DNA from: Bolinopsis microptera
Taxonomy: Eukaryota > Ctenophora > Tentaculata > Lobata > Bolinopsidae
Assembly: GCF_026151205.1 (NCBI RefSeq)
Contig: NC_087072.1
Location: 14,548,169 to 14,608,168, forward strand
Length of the DNA stretch: 60,000 nucleotides
Direction: 5' to 3'
This document shows, piece after piece, positions 11,223 to 24,300 of this stretch. Each line of letters opens with the position of its first letter. Positions within the stretch are counted from its first letter, which is position 1. Under the pieces are notes generated by a model. It worked only from the letters and a program-made list of their open reading frames with translations. It was not told the origin of the DNA and searched no databases. Position numbers and translations under genes: made by a program.

Positions 11223-14200
11223 ATAGTTAGGGCAAGAGTTGATTTTTCTGTGAACAAATTCGTAACAAAGGTTTGTCTACAGGAATGTGTTGTCCATAGT
11301 CCCAGGAACCACCAAAAAAACCGTCCAGCTGAAACTTTTGGGCAAAAATTTGTATAGTCATTTTTCTCCAGGAACCCATACGCCCCACCCCTAATATTGG
11401 TTATTCGGCTCCCGAAGGTCTTGAGATCTCCATAGGGGGTGCAAAATGACCGCAATGGCCACATTATGGCAGGCGAATGATAGTTTCAGAACGATTGGGG
11501 CTTTATTTTTCGAAATAAATGGAATTTTTCGAAATTTTTCTCAATTTTATTGAAATTTCGAAAAAAATACACCAAATTATTTTTAACGCTTATTTCAAAT
11601 CTTACTCGGGAAATAACTTCAATTAACAAATATCAAGGTTAACTAACAAACAACAGATTATTGACCAACCCCCAGACAGCTATTCGACGGTACATGCTAC
11701 TCTGGTTGAATGTCTTAAGTTATCCTACAGTGAGCCGATGATAATCACATTCGATTTGCCATTGTGGATTAAGGCCACCCGAATAGTACTGGAAACTGGG
11801 ATGCATATTGTGGTCAGGGTTGGGGGCTTCCACACTCTCACGAGTTTTCTTGGCTGCATAGGCTATATAATGGCAGACTCGGGTTTAGAGGAGCTCATCA
11901 AACTCGTGTATCCTGGAGACGTCACGCATATATCGGATGGATGATCTTACTATAAAGCGTTGAGAGCCCACTTTCTGATCGACGCCGCTCTTTGTTGTTT
12001 CATTATAGAGGAAGAAGTTTACGACGATGAACTAGTAGACTTGGAAGGTTACATCAACAAATGTGTGAACGAAAATATAGGCGTTAACTTTAAGACTAAA
12101 TCTATTCAGGATCTATCAGAGAAAATAACTCTGCTTCTAAAGAACCTGTTTTCAAACAGTAGAACAGCAGCTCTATGGGTTACTTACCACAACATGATAA
12201 CACTAGTAAAGGACTTCATAAGAGCAGAGAGGTTGCACGACTACAATATGCATTTATCAGCAGTAGCTTTGATGCTGCCCTACTTCGCAGCAGCTGGGAG
12301 GGGACAGTATGCAAAAGCTTTAAGACTGTATTTGGAGCAGGATGCTATTTTTAAAGTCAAGTATGGGGCGCTTTAAAAGACCTTTAAAGTAACTGGGCTT
12401 CACACGGTTTGTTACAACGACCACGAGTGGGCCGGAGTGTGGCCTGACCTCTCCATAGAGCAGAGTCTTATGAGGGCAGCTAAATCTAGTGGTGGATTAA
12501 CAAGTGGAAGGATGCGTAATCGTGAGTCCGCTCACAAGTTATGGGTGGCCACCCTGAATCAGATGGCTTTAATAAATCAGTCTTTTGGAGATTCATTAGC
12601 TAATTCATCGAAGCGAGGAGTACCAACTAAAGCTGCCATCCACTCAGATCTTACCAAGTCATCAATCAAGAAAAACTGTGATGTATTTGGAAAATTATTA
12701 ACTTGGTTTAAAGTTACTGTCGACTTTACAGAATCCGAAGATAAGACTAAGTTAATATCTTTTTCGACTGGTCTTATATCACAGCCTGGGAACGATGAGG
12801 TGAATCCCGAGGAATGTTTGGCCGTTGGGGCTGTCCTTCAACGTGAGCTAGATGGGTTGACATTCATCGGTAAGATAAGTATCAAAGGTAAAGCAAAGAA
12901 CTTGACACAACTAAGAAAGCAGGTTAAAGTGAATAATAAAAGCGTTGCAGTCGATCCGTTGAAGTGTTTTAACCGTCTAGTCTTGGTTGCTGATAGAGAG
13001 ACTTCAATAGAGGAATGCCTAACATACGAGTTAACTGTGGTGCCGATGAGCTTATTTGATCAATATCAGATGATGAGGAAATCTAATAAGGCTGCTCTTG
13101 GTATAAACCAATCTACACTTAAATCTTTCAGCTTCACGATCCCACTAGTCATTGATGGAGGTTGGCTAATTCACCAACTAAGCTCATTTAAAGGGTGGGA
13201 CAGTTATGGTGTGGTAGCAATGGAGTACTTGAAGCTTATCCCTAAAAATCGGGAAGTTACTGTGATTTTTGATGGATATGAGCCTTCTACTAAAGATCAC
13301 GAGCACAAGAGGAGAGTAAAAGCGTTCTGTGCTAATATTGCTGTAAAAAAATCCACCTTTTGTACTGTCACCAAAACAAAATTTCTGAGCAACAACAATA
13401 ACAAAAAAGAACTGATCGACCTTATCTCAAGCATTTTTACTGTAAATGGTATTGAAGTGATCAGAGCTTGTAACGATGCTGATACTTTAATTGCAAAGAA
13501 AACATTGGAAATGTCATTCCTTGGCGATGTTGAATTGAAGGCAGAGGATACCGATATAGTTCAAGTCTATTAGTACATCATTTCAACAGTGACCATCACA
13601 ATGATATTTATCCAACAACGAAGAAGGGTAAATATTCAATCAAAGAAATATCAAGTCATCTAGATCATAAAGAAAAGGAGATACTTCTTCTAATTCATAG
13701 TATTTCAGGTTGTGATAGCGTCAGTGGACTGTTTGGTTTTAGCAAGGTTAAAGTGCTAAAGAAAGCTCTCACCTTTGATGAGCAAGGTCAGTTGGCTTCA
13801 TTGCTTTCGGTTAGAGAATCAAAAGAAAAGATTATTGAGGCAGGCCTCTGTTTCTTGCAGTACATTTATGGTGACAAGAAAAAGACTCTTTTTGCTTTGA
13901 GATTCCTAGCATACAATAGGATGGTAGCGAAAAAGAGTCTCAATCCGAATAGGCTACCTCCAACAATAGCTTCAGCAACGGAGCACATCCTTAGAGCTTA
14001 CTTACAGTACCATAACTGAGTCCTGCTTAACACTGACAGTCTGAATCACCTTGACTACGGCTGGAAATTGGCTCCTGGTGGCACTTACGAACCAGTTGCA
14101 CCAGAGTCTATTTTGAACCTTATATGTTGTAACTGTTCTGTGATCTGTCGATGTGGAACAGGCCTGTTTGACTTTCAGATGTTCATGTAGGAAATATGGC

Positions 14201-14764
14201 TTCAATTGTTTGCCAGCTTGTGGACGATGCCATGGTATGAACTGCACAAACATTAGACATGATGAACCTGAAGAACAAGCGAATTTTGATTAATATTAAC
14301 TGTGTATTAATAATTGTCGTGGTACTTACTGAGAATACACATTTAAGATTAACTGTATTTGTTATTTGTAGATAAGTTTTTGAATAGATTTAAAATAAGC
14401 GTTAAAAATAATTTGGTGTATTTTTTTCGAAATTTCAATAAAATTGAGAAAAAATTCGAAAAATTCCATTTATTTCGAAAAATAAAGCTCCAATCGTTCT
14501 GAAACTATCATTCGCCTGCCATAATGTGGCCATTGCGGTCATTTTGCACCCCCTATGGAGATCTCAAGACCTTCGGGAGCCGAATAACCAATATTAGGGG
14601 TGGGGCGTATGGGTTCCTGGAGAAAAATGACTATAAAAATTTTTGCCCAAAAGTTTCAGCTGGACGGTTTTTTTTGTGGTTCCTGGGACTATGGACAACA
14701 CATTCCTGTAGACAAACCTTTGTTACGAATTTGTTCACAGATTGACCCATAAACAGCAATTCTT
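11223..14764. mobile_element. DNA transposon with about 380-bp terminal inverted repeats, copy 1
   Basis: About 11223-11604 is the near-exact reverse complement of about 14386-14764. The outer ends read TAGTTAGGGCAAGA and TCTTGCCCTAACTA. Between the arms is one decayed gene of the PIN/FEN-like family (next entry). A TA target duplication is possible but merges with the repeat ends. The outermost part of the arms differs: the right arm has a different stretch between TTCACAG and TTGCCCTAAC. I do not recognise the superfamily. Confidence 0.8.
11627..14190 (+). pseudogene. Transposon-borne PIN/FEN-like nuclease-domain protein, decayed, copy 1
   Basis: Open segments 11627-11944, 11945-12376, 12377-13573 and about 13566-14019 form one protein. 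The first three are in one frame, interrupted by TGA at 11942 and TAA at 12374. A one-base shift near 13565 leads into the last, then TGA at 14017. Motifs: DQPP and FDLPLWIKA at the start; VIDGGWLIHQ, VIFDGYEPSTKD, NDADTLI and EDTD (acidic residues of a PIN/FEN-like nuclease fold); then SISGCDSVSGLFGF after the shift; and a Cys-rich end (ICCNCSVICRCG). I recognise this as the widespread invertebrate repeat-encoded family with GEDTDLLI and FTGCDTTS motifs, usually 900-1100 residues. The N-terminus is missing and no intact copy is present. Nuclease activity is inferred from the motifs. Confidence 0.75.
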
Positions 14765-15088
14765 GCCCTAACTATAAGCTCATGGTATAACTTGCTGAGT
14801 ATTACACGTGATGAACTATTCTCACTTTCTATCACGAGATCCAATCATGTCCTAACATTCCCTACTCAATATCCCATTATCCGTAATTGTAAACCTAAGA
14901 AGGTACATGAAACGTGTGTGAACGATGTTCCGTTACCCAGCTATTGTCGTGCGAAGTACCTACAGCTTTTACACGTCATGACTCACGAGGCACACTGTTC
15001 TTACTCGAGTACTGTATCCTACACATCTTCTCTCCACATATATATATATATAATACTCTTTATTCAGGAAATACTATTGTGTATAGTA
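14765..15088. other. Flank of the transposon included in the duplicated unit
   Basis: Repeated at 18404-18707. Contains a (TA)n run near 15040-15053. No gene seen. Confidence 0.7.
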
Positions 15089-18000
15089 CATTATGGCAGG
15101 CGAATGATAGTTTCAGAACGATTGGGGCTTTATTTTTCGAAATAAATGGAATTTTTCGAAATTTTTCTCAATTTTATTGAAATTTCGAAAAAAATACACC
15201 AAATTATTTTTAACGCTTATTTCAAATCTTACTCGGGAAATAACTTCAATTAACAAATATCAAGGTTAACTAACAAACAACAGATTATTGACCAACCCCC
15301 AGACAGCTATTCGACGGTACATGCTACTCTGGTTGAATGTCTTAAGTTATCCTACAGTGAGCCGATGATAATCACATTCGATTTGCCATTGTGGATTAAG
15401 GCCACCCGAATAGTACTGGAAACTGGGATGCATATTGTGGTCAGGGTTGGGGGCTTCCACACTCTCACGAGTTTTCTTGGCTGCATAGGCTATATAATGG
15501 CAGACTCGGGTTTAGAGGAGCTCATCAAACTCGTGTATCCTGGAGACGTCACGCATATATCGGATGGATGATCTTACTATAAAGCGTTGAGAGCCCACTT
15601 TCTGATCGACGCCGCTCTTTGTTGTTTCATTATAGAGGAAGAAGTTTACGACGATGAACTAGTAGACTTGGAAGGTTACATCAACAAATGTGTGAACGAA
15701 AATATAGGCGTTAACTTTAAGACTAAATCTATTCAGGATCTATCAGAGAAAATAACTCTGCTTCTAAAGAACCTGTTTTCAAACAGTAGAACAGCAGCTC
15801 TATGGGTTACTTACCACAACATGATAACACTAGTAAAGGACTTCATAAGAGCAGAGAGGTTGCACGACTACAATATGCATTTATCAGCAGTAGCTTTGAT
15901 GCTGCCCTACTTCGCAGCAGCTGGGAGGGGACAGTATGCAAAAGCTTTAAGACTGTATTTGGAGCAGGATGCTATTTTTAAAGTCAAGTATGGGGCGCTT
16001 TAAAAGACCTTTAAAGTAACTGGGCTTCACACGGTTTGTTACAACGACCACGAGTGGGCCGGAGTGTGGCCTGACCTCTCCATAGAGCAGAGTCTTATGA
16101 GGGCAGCTAAATCTAGTGGTGGATTAACAAGTGGAAGGATGCGTAATCGTGAGTCCGCTCACAAGTTATGGGTGGCCACCCTGAATCAGATGGCTTTAAT
16201 AAATCAGTCTTTTGGAGATTCATTAGCTAATTCATCGAAGCGAGGAGTACCAACTAAAGCTGCCATCCACTCAGATCTTACCAAGTCATCAATCAAGAAA
16301 AACTGTGATGTATTTGGAAAATTATTAACTTGGTTTAAAGTTACTGTCGACTTTACAGAATCCGAAGATAAGACTAAGTTAATATCTTTTTCGACTGGTC
16401 TTATATCACAGCCTGGGAACGATGAGGTGAATCCCGAGGAATGTTTGGCCGTTGGGGCTGTCCTTCAACGTGAGCTAGATGGGTTGACATTCATCGGTAA
16501 GATAAGTATCAAAGGTAAAGCAAAGAACTTGACACAACTAAGAAAGCAGGTTAAAGTGAATAATAAAAGCGTTGCAGTCGATCCGTTGAAGTGTTTTAAC
16601 CGTCTAGTCTTGGTTGCTGATAGAGAGACTTCAATAGAGGAATGCCTAACATACGAGTTAACTGTGGTGCCGATGAGCTTATTTGATCAATATCAGATGA
16701 TGAGGAAATCTAATAAGGCTGCTCTTGGTATAAACCAATCTACACTTAAATCTTTCAGCTTCACGATCCCACTAGTCATTGATGGAGGTTGGCTAATTCA
16801 CCAACTAAGCTCATTTAAAGGGTGGGACAGTTATGGTGTGGTAGCAATGGAGTACTTGAAGCTTATCCCTAAAAATCGGGAAGTTACTGTGATTTTTGAT
16901 GGATATGAGCCTTCTACTAAAGATCACGAGCACAAGAGGAGAGTAAAAGCGTTCTGTGCTAATATTGCTGTAAAAAAATCCACCTTTTGTACTGTCACCA
17001 AAACAAAATTTCTGAGCAACAACAATAACAAAAAAGAACTGATCGACCTTATCTCAAGCATTTTTACTGTAAATGGTATTGAAGTGATCAGAGCTTGTAA
17101 CGATGCTGATACTTTAATTGCAAAGAAAACATTGGAAATGTCATTCCTTGGCGATGTTGAATTGAAGGCAGAGGATACCGATATAGTTCAAGTCTATTAG
17201 TACATCATTTCAACAGTGACCATCACAATGATATTTATCCAACAACGAAGAAGGGTAAATATTCAATCAAAGAAATATCAAGTCATCTAGATCATAAAGA
17301 AAAGGAGATACTTCTTCTAATTCATAGTATTTCAGGTTGTGATAGCGTCAGTGGACTGTTTGGTTTTAGCAAGGTTAAAGTGCTAAAGAAAGCTCTCACC
17401 TTTGATGAGCAAGGTCAGTTGGCTTCATTGCTTTCGGTTAGAGAATCAAAAGAAAAGATTATTGAGGCAGGCCTCTGTTTCTTGCAGTACATTTATGGTG
17501 ACAAGAAAAAGACTCTTTTTGCTTTGAGATTCCTAGCATACAATAGGATGGTAGCGAAAAAGAGTCTCAATCCGAATAGGCTACCTCCAACAATAGCTTC
17601 AGCAACGGAGCACATCCTTAGAGCTTACTTACAGTACCATAACTGAGTCCTGCTTAACACTGACAGTCTGAATCACCTTGACTACGGCTGGAAATTGGCT
17701 CCTGGTGGCACTTACGAACCAGTTGCACCAGAGTCTATTTTGAACCTTATATGTTGTAACTGTTCTGTGATCTGTCGATGTGGAACAGGCCTGTTTGACT
17801 TTCAGATGTTCATGTAGGAAATATGGCTTCAATTGTTTGCCAGCTTGTGGACGATGCCATGGTATGAACTGCACAAACATTAGACATGATGAACCTGAAG
17901 AACAAGCGAATTTTGATTAATATTAACTGTGTATTAATAATTGTCGTGGTACTTACTGAGAATACACATTTAAGATTAACTGTATTTGTTATTTGTAGAT

Positions 18001-18403
18001 AAGTTTTTGAATAGATTTAAAATAAGCGTTAAAAATAATTTGGTGTATTTTTTTTCGAAATTTCAATAAAATTGAGAAAAAATTCGAAAAATTCCATTTA
18101 TTTCGAAAAATAAAGCTCCAATCGTTCTGAAACTATCATTCGCCTGCCATAATGTGGCCATTGCGGTCATTTTGCACCCCCTATGGAGATCTCAAGACCT
18201 TCGGGAGCCGAATAACCAATATTAGGGGTGGGGCGTATGGGTTCCTGGAGAAAAATGACTATAAAAATTTTTGCCCAAAAGTTTCAGCTGGACGGTTTTT
18301 TTTGTGGTTCCTGGGACTATGGACAACACATTCCTGTAGACAAACCTTTGTTACGAATTTGTTCACAGATTGACCCATAAACAGCAATTCTTGCCCTAAC
18401 TAT
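15089..18403. mobile_element. Long-TIR transposon, copy 2, left TIR truncated
   Basis: Identical to copy 1 apart from one homopolymer base. The left arm starts at CATTATGGCAGGCG, so only about the inner 140 bp of the left TIR remain against a complete right TIR. Confidence 0.8.
15254..17817 (+). pseudogene. PIN/FEN-like nuclease-domain protein, decayed, copy 2
   Basis: Same sequence as copy 1 with every disabling lesion at the matching position: TGA at 15569, TAA at 16001, frameshift near 17192, TGA at 17644. The lesions therefore predate the duplication. Confidence 0.75.
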
Positions 18404-18780
18404 AAGCTCATGGTATAACTTGCTGAGTATTACACGTGATGAACTATTCTCACTTTCTATCACGAGATCCAATCATGTCCTAACATTCCCTACTCAATAT
18501 CCCATTATCCGTAATTGTAAACCTAAGAAGGTACATGAAACGTGTGTGAACGATGTTCCGTTACCCAGCTATTGTCGTGCGAAGTACCTACAGCTTTTAC
18601 ACGTCATGACTCACGAGGCACACTGTTCTTACTCGAGTACTGTATCCTACACATCTTCTCTCCACATATATATATATATAATACTCTTTATTCAGGAAAT
18701 ACTATTGAGAATATATAATATATTATAATTTATATATTAATACTATCTACTATTCCAATATTTAGCCTCGTTTACTGTTA

Positions 18781-18860
18781 GACACACGATGTTATGAAGT
18801 CGCGTGATGTTATGAAGTCGCGTGATGTTATGAAGTCGCGTGATGTTATGACGTCACGTG
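18781..18860. repeat. 18-bp tandem repeat, about four copies
   Basis: Unit GATGTTATGAAGTCGCGT, repeated with the last copy diverged (ACGTCACGT). Confidence 0.9.
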
Positions 18861-19576
18861 ATATTATGTATGGACTGAAGTATATACTTGGGGACTATGA
18901 AGCATGATAACATTTGGTATTACACGCAATTGTCTTAAAATACCTTGTTGGTGGATTGAACATTTCGTTTTCTTATAACTAGTGATTTGTCAGATGAATT
19001 TGCTTTAGTTTTTAAATTTATCTTTATTTTTAATTGATTTTATTGTCCGGGTTTTGTGCTTTTTAAAGGAATACATATATATAATGTTGACACTTAATAT
19101 TAATAATTGCTAATTAATTGGATTCTGTGTAACGTAGATTTCATTTTCCAGCTTCGACTTAAAGTTAAAGCTGTGTCCAACCGATTGTGTTTGACCATTT
19201 TGTTTTCTGACAACTTAAAAGCTCAAAAATCAAACCGTTTTTAACGTCCTACGTACACTAAAAACCCGATTCACCGTACAATTTGCGGGAAAAGTTAATA
19301 GTAAATTGGGGTTTTACTGTACATGGTTTCGAGAAAAACGAAATCGTCAGGACTATTTTCAGAGCATGACGTCATGGTCGATATTGCGAAATCCTTATTA
19401 GAGGCCATTCTATTTTTACTGTTGATTATTAAATTCTATAAAGGAGGTGGTTGGCAGAACCACCTGTATTTAATTGCTGTTGTTACTCAGTTAGAATTAA
19501 ATAGTATTCACAAACTTTATAATGTCATTTTATTTAAATATCACTGTGATTTTAGCTAATGATAATCTACGAGCAC

Positions 19577-19672
19577 TTACCTGGGGACCCCAGGCTATAA
19601 TGTTCATAAACATATAATAAAGATTCCGCCGAATAAAGATTTGGCGGAATTACAGGCTGAGCGCGACCCAGT
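19577..19672 (-). mobile_element. Miniature element, copy B, reversed and 96 bp
   Basis: Minus-strand copy of the element at 9802 and 33190. It has TTACCTGGGGACCCC at the left and GCGCGACCCAGT at the right, plus an internal ATTCCGCC...GGCGGAAT hairpin. I see no matching 11-bp flanking repeat here. Confidence 0.7.
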
Positions 19673-20016
19673 AAAGAAGCACCTGCTCAAATTTCCTTTT
19701 AAGTTCAATCATAAAATCGATTCAATGATTTCTCTCCTAACAGCAGAATAGGCACTAGACATTAGTGCCATAATATATTTGATTTTGTTTCCATCACAAA
19801 TATACATATACTAATACAGTAACAAGTAGTATATTTTGTGAACTCTCGCTTGATTAAAGGTCTATGTAGCAAATTATTTGCAGCCGACAAATCTGGTAAT
19901 GAACACACCTGGCTCAGATTTGAATAATAACAATTTGACAATATTTTAATTCAAATTCCACTCACTTTCACTCATGAAACGTACAGAAATGTGTTTTCCA
20001 GGGAAAAAGTCAAAAA

Positions 20017-20034
20017 GGGGGGGGGGGGGGGGGG
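20017..20034. repeat. Poly-G run, 18 nt, in a G-rich tract to about 20130
   Basis: Direct reading. Flanked by GGGGTGGGGT and further G-rich repeats. Confidence 0.95.
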
Positions 20035-21331
20035 TGGGGTCAGGCCATTATTACTTAATTTTGCTGTCAGAAGGGGGGTGGGTCTTGATTACGGTTGATT
20101 ACGGTTGATTACGGAGGGGGGGATGGGGGTAAAAATTGCTAAAATATTGAGTACGTAATATGTGGACGACCCCCATGTGTTGAGTACGTAATATGTGGAC
20201 CAGCCCCATGTGTTGAGCTAGAAGAAGACATTATTGTGAACAGCAGATTTTAGAGACTGTGTTTTATTTAGAATTTGTGTGATAGTACTGTATGCTAATT
20301 GCTAATATGTTCTGATTTTATAAGATTTAAAGTAGTGTGTATTGCAGTTATATGCATATTTCACTCCTTCATTATGGATTTGGAAACATATTGCTAATGT
20401 TTTCAAAATGCAAAATGTTGACTATTGACTTTATGAATCGTTTGCCTCGATGCCAAATATTTTAACTATTCCGACCGAAGCGCCAAAAAGTCATCTTTTG
20501 ATAAAACATAGAGATGGAATGGAATCTTTCCGTCAAGTCAAATATCCAGAATCGAGATTGTGTAGATTTTGAGAGATCGACAGTGGATGTAAAGATTCCG
20601 TCGTACGACAACTGCTATAAGTTTCACCTTGAGTGGCAGTCTTTTTAATATTTTTTCAACATATTCATATCCTAGATATTGATATCCTAGGATTATTCGG
20701 CTGGTGTTAAACAAGTCTCAGACCCTCACACAAAATGTAACTTGTACTTGTAACATTTCACCAACAGTCTGCCAACTGTAAACCTGAATGGTTTCTCTAT
20801 CATGACATTTTATCGACTGTAAACTGATGGTTTGTGGTTTAATCACCTTATTAGTACAGCATAAACAATATTTTAAGAACTCTCTAAAGTTACAAATAAA
20901 ACATTAAACCTTGATTCCTTCTCTGACTTTTCCAACTCCACTACGTTGATGTCTAACATAACATTAGCACCAGAGTTCTCAAAGTAGACAATCATTTCAA
21001 CTGCCATTAATAAGAATACACCGAGCTGTTCTCACTTAAATGTATTTTCCTTGTACTCCACCAGTTCAACACTCGGCTAAAGTAAAGGACCCCGAACCTT
21101 AGCCACCATACTGACTCTGAAATGTAAAATCCTGTGATTTGATGAGGCTGATTTTACACATTACTCTGACACAGCCACTGTCTAGTTAAGATTGACACCC
21201 CTCAAATTCCCCGATCATCAGCTTTACTGGAGAGGGAGACATCTTTTGGTGTGGTGCATGAAGACGTTGCTCAAGCTAACATCAGCTATTACGCTTCTTT
21301 TTCTCTATTTCGTTGATAATCAGCAGACACT

Positions 21332-24300
21332 ATGGATTTGCTGAAGTTATTTGCGTATCTTTGTTTGACTTTCAGTCTTACTTCCGCCGAGGGTAGCACC
21401 CAGTCGGAAACTGAAATAAGTAAGTTTGATTTGTACTAACACTAAACCTGAAACGGGGTTATCCTTAAATTAACACGTCTTTACCTTTACCCCGTTGGTT
21501 TGTTTATAATCTTTTAGGCTATCATAATGCTGAATTTAATATAAAGTTGAGAAATTGATCTAATCTCTGCTGGTAACTGAAATATAAACGTCATTATTTC
21601 AGTTGGTGATACTTATTCGTGTTTCACGGAATTCCAGTCCGTAGCAACTGACGGTTGTAAGTCGAGGATTGTGGACGACAATGGATCTATCGTACAGGCG
21701 ACCCTGTCTGATGTTGAGAACTCTGATTTCTGTGTCTCCGGTCCTATCTATGGACAAGCCAAACAAGGTTTGCTTCCATATTCTTACAGTTTTAGAAGAT
21801 TCATATATTATCATTTATGTTTTTTCTGAAATTTTTATTTTTTAACTAATGAAAAATTTATTAACGAATCCCCAACAAATAATGAACAATACACAGGTAG
21901 TTTCGGAAAGGCAAAGAACTACATTGCATCGGCAGACTTAAAAATGATTGACATGGGAAAATATTCTGCAAGTTACGGTTTCCTTGGACTCTCTTTCAAC
22001 ATGATCGATTCAAAGAATTACGATATCGCTTATGTCAGGTACTAGTATGAGCACTCAGCACTGTTTTATTATTTGATTCCACGCTGAGCTGGCAAAGTTC
22101 AAAGTTTTCCAAAATATCAGCTGTAGTAGAGTTATGTTTTAAAAAAATTGTTGTTTCTAACTAAAGACTTTTAACAGGAGAGTAGAGTAAAACAGTTTGT
22201 AATTAATTTCTCATCACTTAAACTAACAAGTTACCCTCTTTTAACCCTCTTTTAACCCTCTTTTAACCCTCTTTTAACCCTCTTTTAACCCTCTTTTAAC
22301 CCTGTCAGACCGCACGCTGACTCACATTGCTGGGAGTTGGGATATGTAGAGGACGGTCTCCTCTTCGGACGAGACTTCGGAACTTGCACTGAACCTGTTA
22401 GGAACCAGTTTAACTTGGCTATCAAAATCGAGAATGGAAAAGGTCAGTTCGTTAATTCTTTGTTTGGGTGTGAGTACAGAATTAGATGCTCAAATGCCAA
22501 ATATATAATTAGATTTGGTTTAGATTTTCTATATCTAATCCGTAATTTCAATCGGGGAAGCATTCACTGGATAAATTAATCAGTGTTTTATCAGGTGAAC
22601 TATATGTGAACGGAGGTCTGGAATCACAATTTACTCCCTTCTTCCCTCCCATCAATAAAGTGGCTACTGCCATGAGGAACAACATGGAATCCAAAATGAT
22701 CGTGAACAATATGCAAGTGTGCCAAGGTAATAGCACTTTAAATTACATGAGCAAGTTTATTGCAGTGTGTTTCTAAAATTATCAAAAAATTTAGACTTTA
22801 CAGACTTATTTCGTATTACGTTCTACTGGTTAGTAGAACAATGACAAGATAACCCTCAGAGCTGAACTGTGTGTCACGTGGTGAAGGGGGTAAGACAGTG
22901 GTGACCAGACCTGGGGAGAGCTACCAGGACTCCGGAATGAGCAAGTGTGAGTTTTGCGAGTGTCAGCTCTACGGACAGATCAAGTGAGTTCTGGTATTAT
23001 TTGGAAGAATGATGGAAATCTTATGATATCCGATTGATTAGACTTGGTGATATGACAGAAAATTTGGTGGTGAAATTCACAGTTGATTAGAGTTGAAATA
23101 GTATGATTAACAATGTCATCTTTTGACTTGAGGAGAAATAATTGTCTGGTGTGTCAGGTGCGGATGCAGATCTGCGGAGGATCAGGGGGTATCCTGTAGT
23201 GGAAACACCATCCCAGCTGTAGGACACGACTGTTGCGCCAGATGTGTTCCACGTGAGTAGCAGCCCTTTCTTACTGGTTTGATTGTCATGGCTGCAAAAC
23301 AACTTTTACCAACATAAAAATCTCATAGAGTCTAATAACTCAATTTTGTAAGCTAATTTCACTTTTATTACAGCCAGTGCCACGTGTTACGCTTCTGGAG
23401 ACCCGCATTACGTCTCGTTTGATGGCCGCGCTTTCGACTTCCAAGGAACATGTACTTACTGTTTGGCAAAAACCAATGACTTTGAAGTTCGAAACAAGAA
23501 TCGGGGTGGCCCCGTAGTTGCCTATGTAGAGTAAGTATAACATTAAAATAGTTTTCATTTTTCATTGGATATTTTTCATTGGATATTTTTCAACGGCATT
23601 ATTATTATTGGCAAAACAATATTTTTGAATCGCCCTGTATTTATTATAAATTGTTTATTATAATTGGCAAAATGATAAAGCATCTTCTGACAGAAATTGA
23701 AAAATACAAGTGAAGTTAACGATACAATCTCCTCCTAGTTACTGTCAAGTGTTGTTTGATGGTGATCAGTTTGAGATGAGAGGGGCGCTACTTCACACTC
23801 CAAAGGGCGAGGCTGAACGAAATGTTGCTACACCCTTCAAGAAGTTCTTCAACACCCAGGACTTTGTGTACTGTCCTAGTCCCCAATTTTGTGAGATCCA
23901 CATCAAGAACCAGAAAATGTTGAGGGTTCAATGTCAACCTGGGTACTACAATATCTGGGTGAGATTACAAATTCAGAAAACATGTACAAATACGTATGTA
24001 TTTTAGTTAGCAGTCAATGAAACACTCAAATAATCGTGAAATGCTTTTGCGATCATGATATTTTTGATAAATATAATCATTTGTTGTTGTGAAATTATTT
24101 TATTCCTACAACTGCAAGTCGTAATGAAATTTCTAACTATTAAGATATAAAATCTTATAAACCATCTTTATAAAACTTTAATGATCAGATTCATGGAACG
24201 TACTATGAAAGAACACAATGTATCTGCGGGCTCTGGGACGGAAACAAAAACAACGATTTCATGGACCGAGACGGTAAAGTGGTAGGATCACCCACCATCA

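Larger units (their letters stand above)
11462..18707. repeat. 3.63-kb near-identical tandem duplication
   Basis: Unit 1 is 11462-15079 and unit 2 is about 15089-18707, offset 3627 bp. The only difference I found is one extra T in a homopolymer (about 14412 versus 18048), after which the offset is 3628. About nine bases (TGTATAGTA) sit at the junction. Unit 2 therefore begins inside the left TIR: it lacks the outer 240 bp but keeps the full right TIR and the flank beyond it. A recent segmental duplication or an assembly duplication are both possible. Confidence 0.9.
18861..21331. other. Region without a gene; upstream flank of the VWD gene
   Basis: AT-rich. Contains a reversed miniature element (19577-19672), an 18-base G run at 20017-20034 followed by G-rich and gattacggtt repeats to about 20130, and a 34-bp direct repeat near 20148-20215 (GAGTACGTAATATGTGGAC). 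The promoter and 5' UTR of the 21332 gene must lie at its right end; no clear TATA box is seen. Confidence 0.6.

Noticed and set aside
14002-14253. 83-codon minus-strand ORF, repeated at 17629
   Set aside because: It lies antisense to the decayed nuclease-like gene and has no own motif.
11168-14745. Matching ORFs starting MWPLRSFCTPYG in the two transposon arms
   Set aside because: They are the two arms of the terminal inverted repeat. An open frame conserved between the arms is expected from inversion, not from coding.
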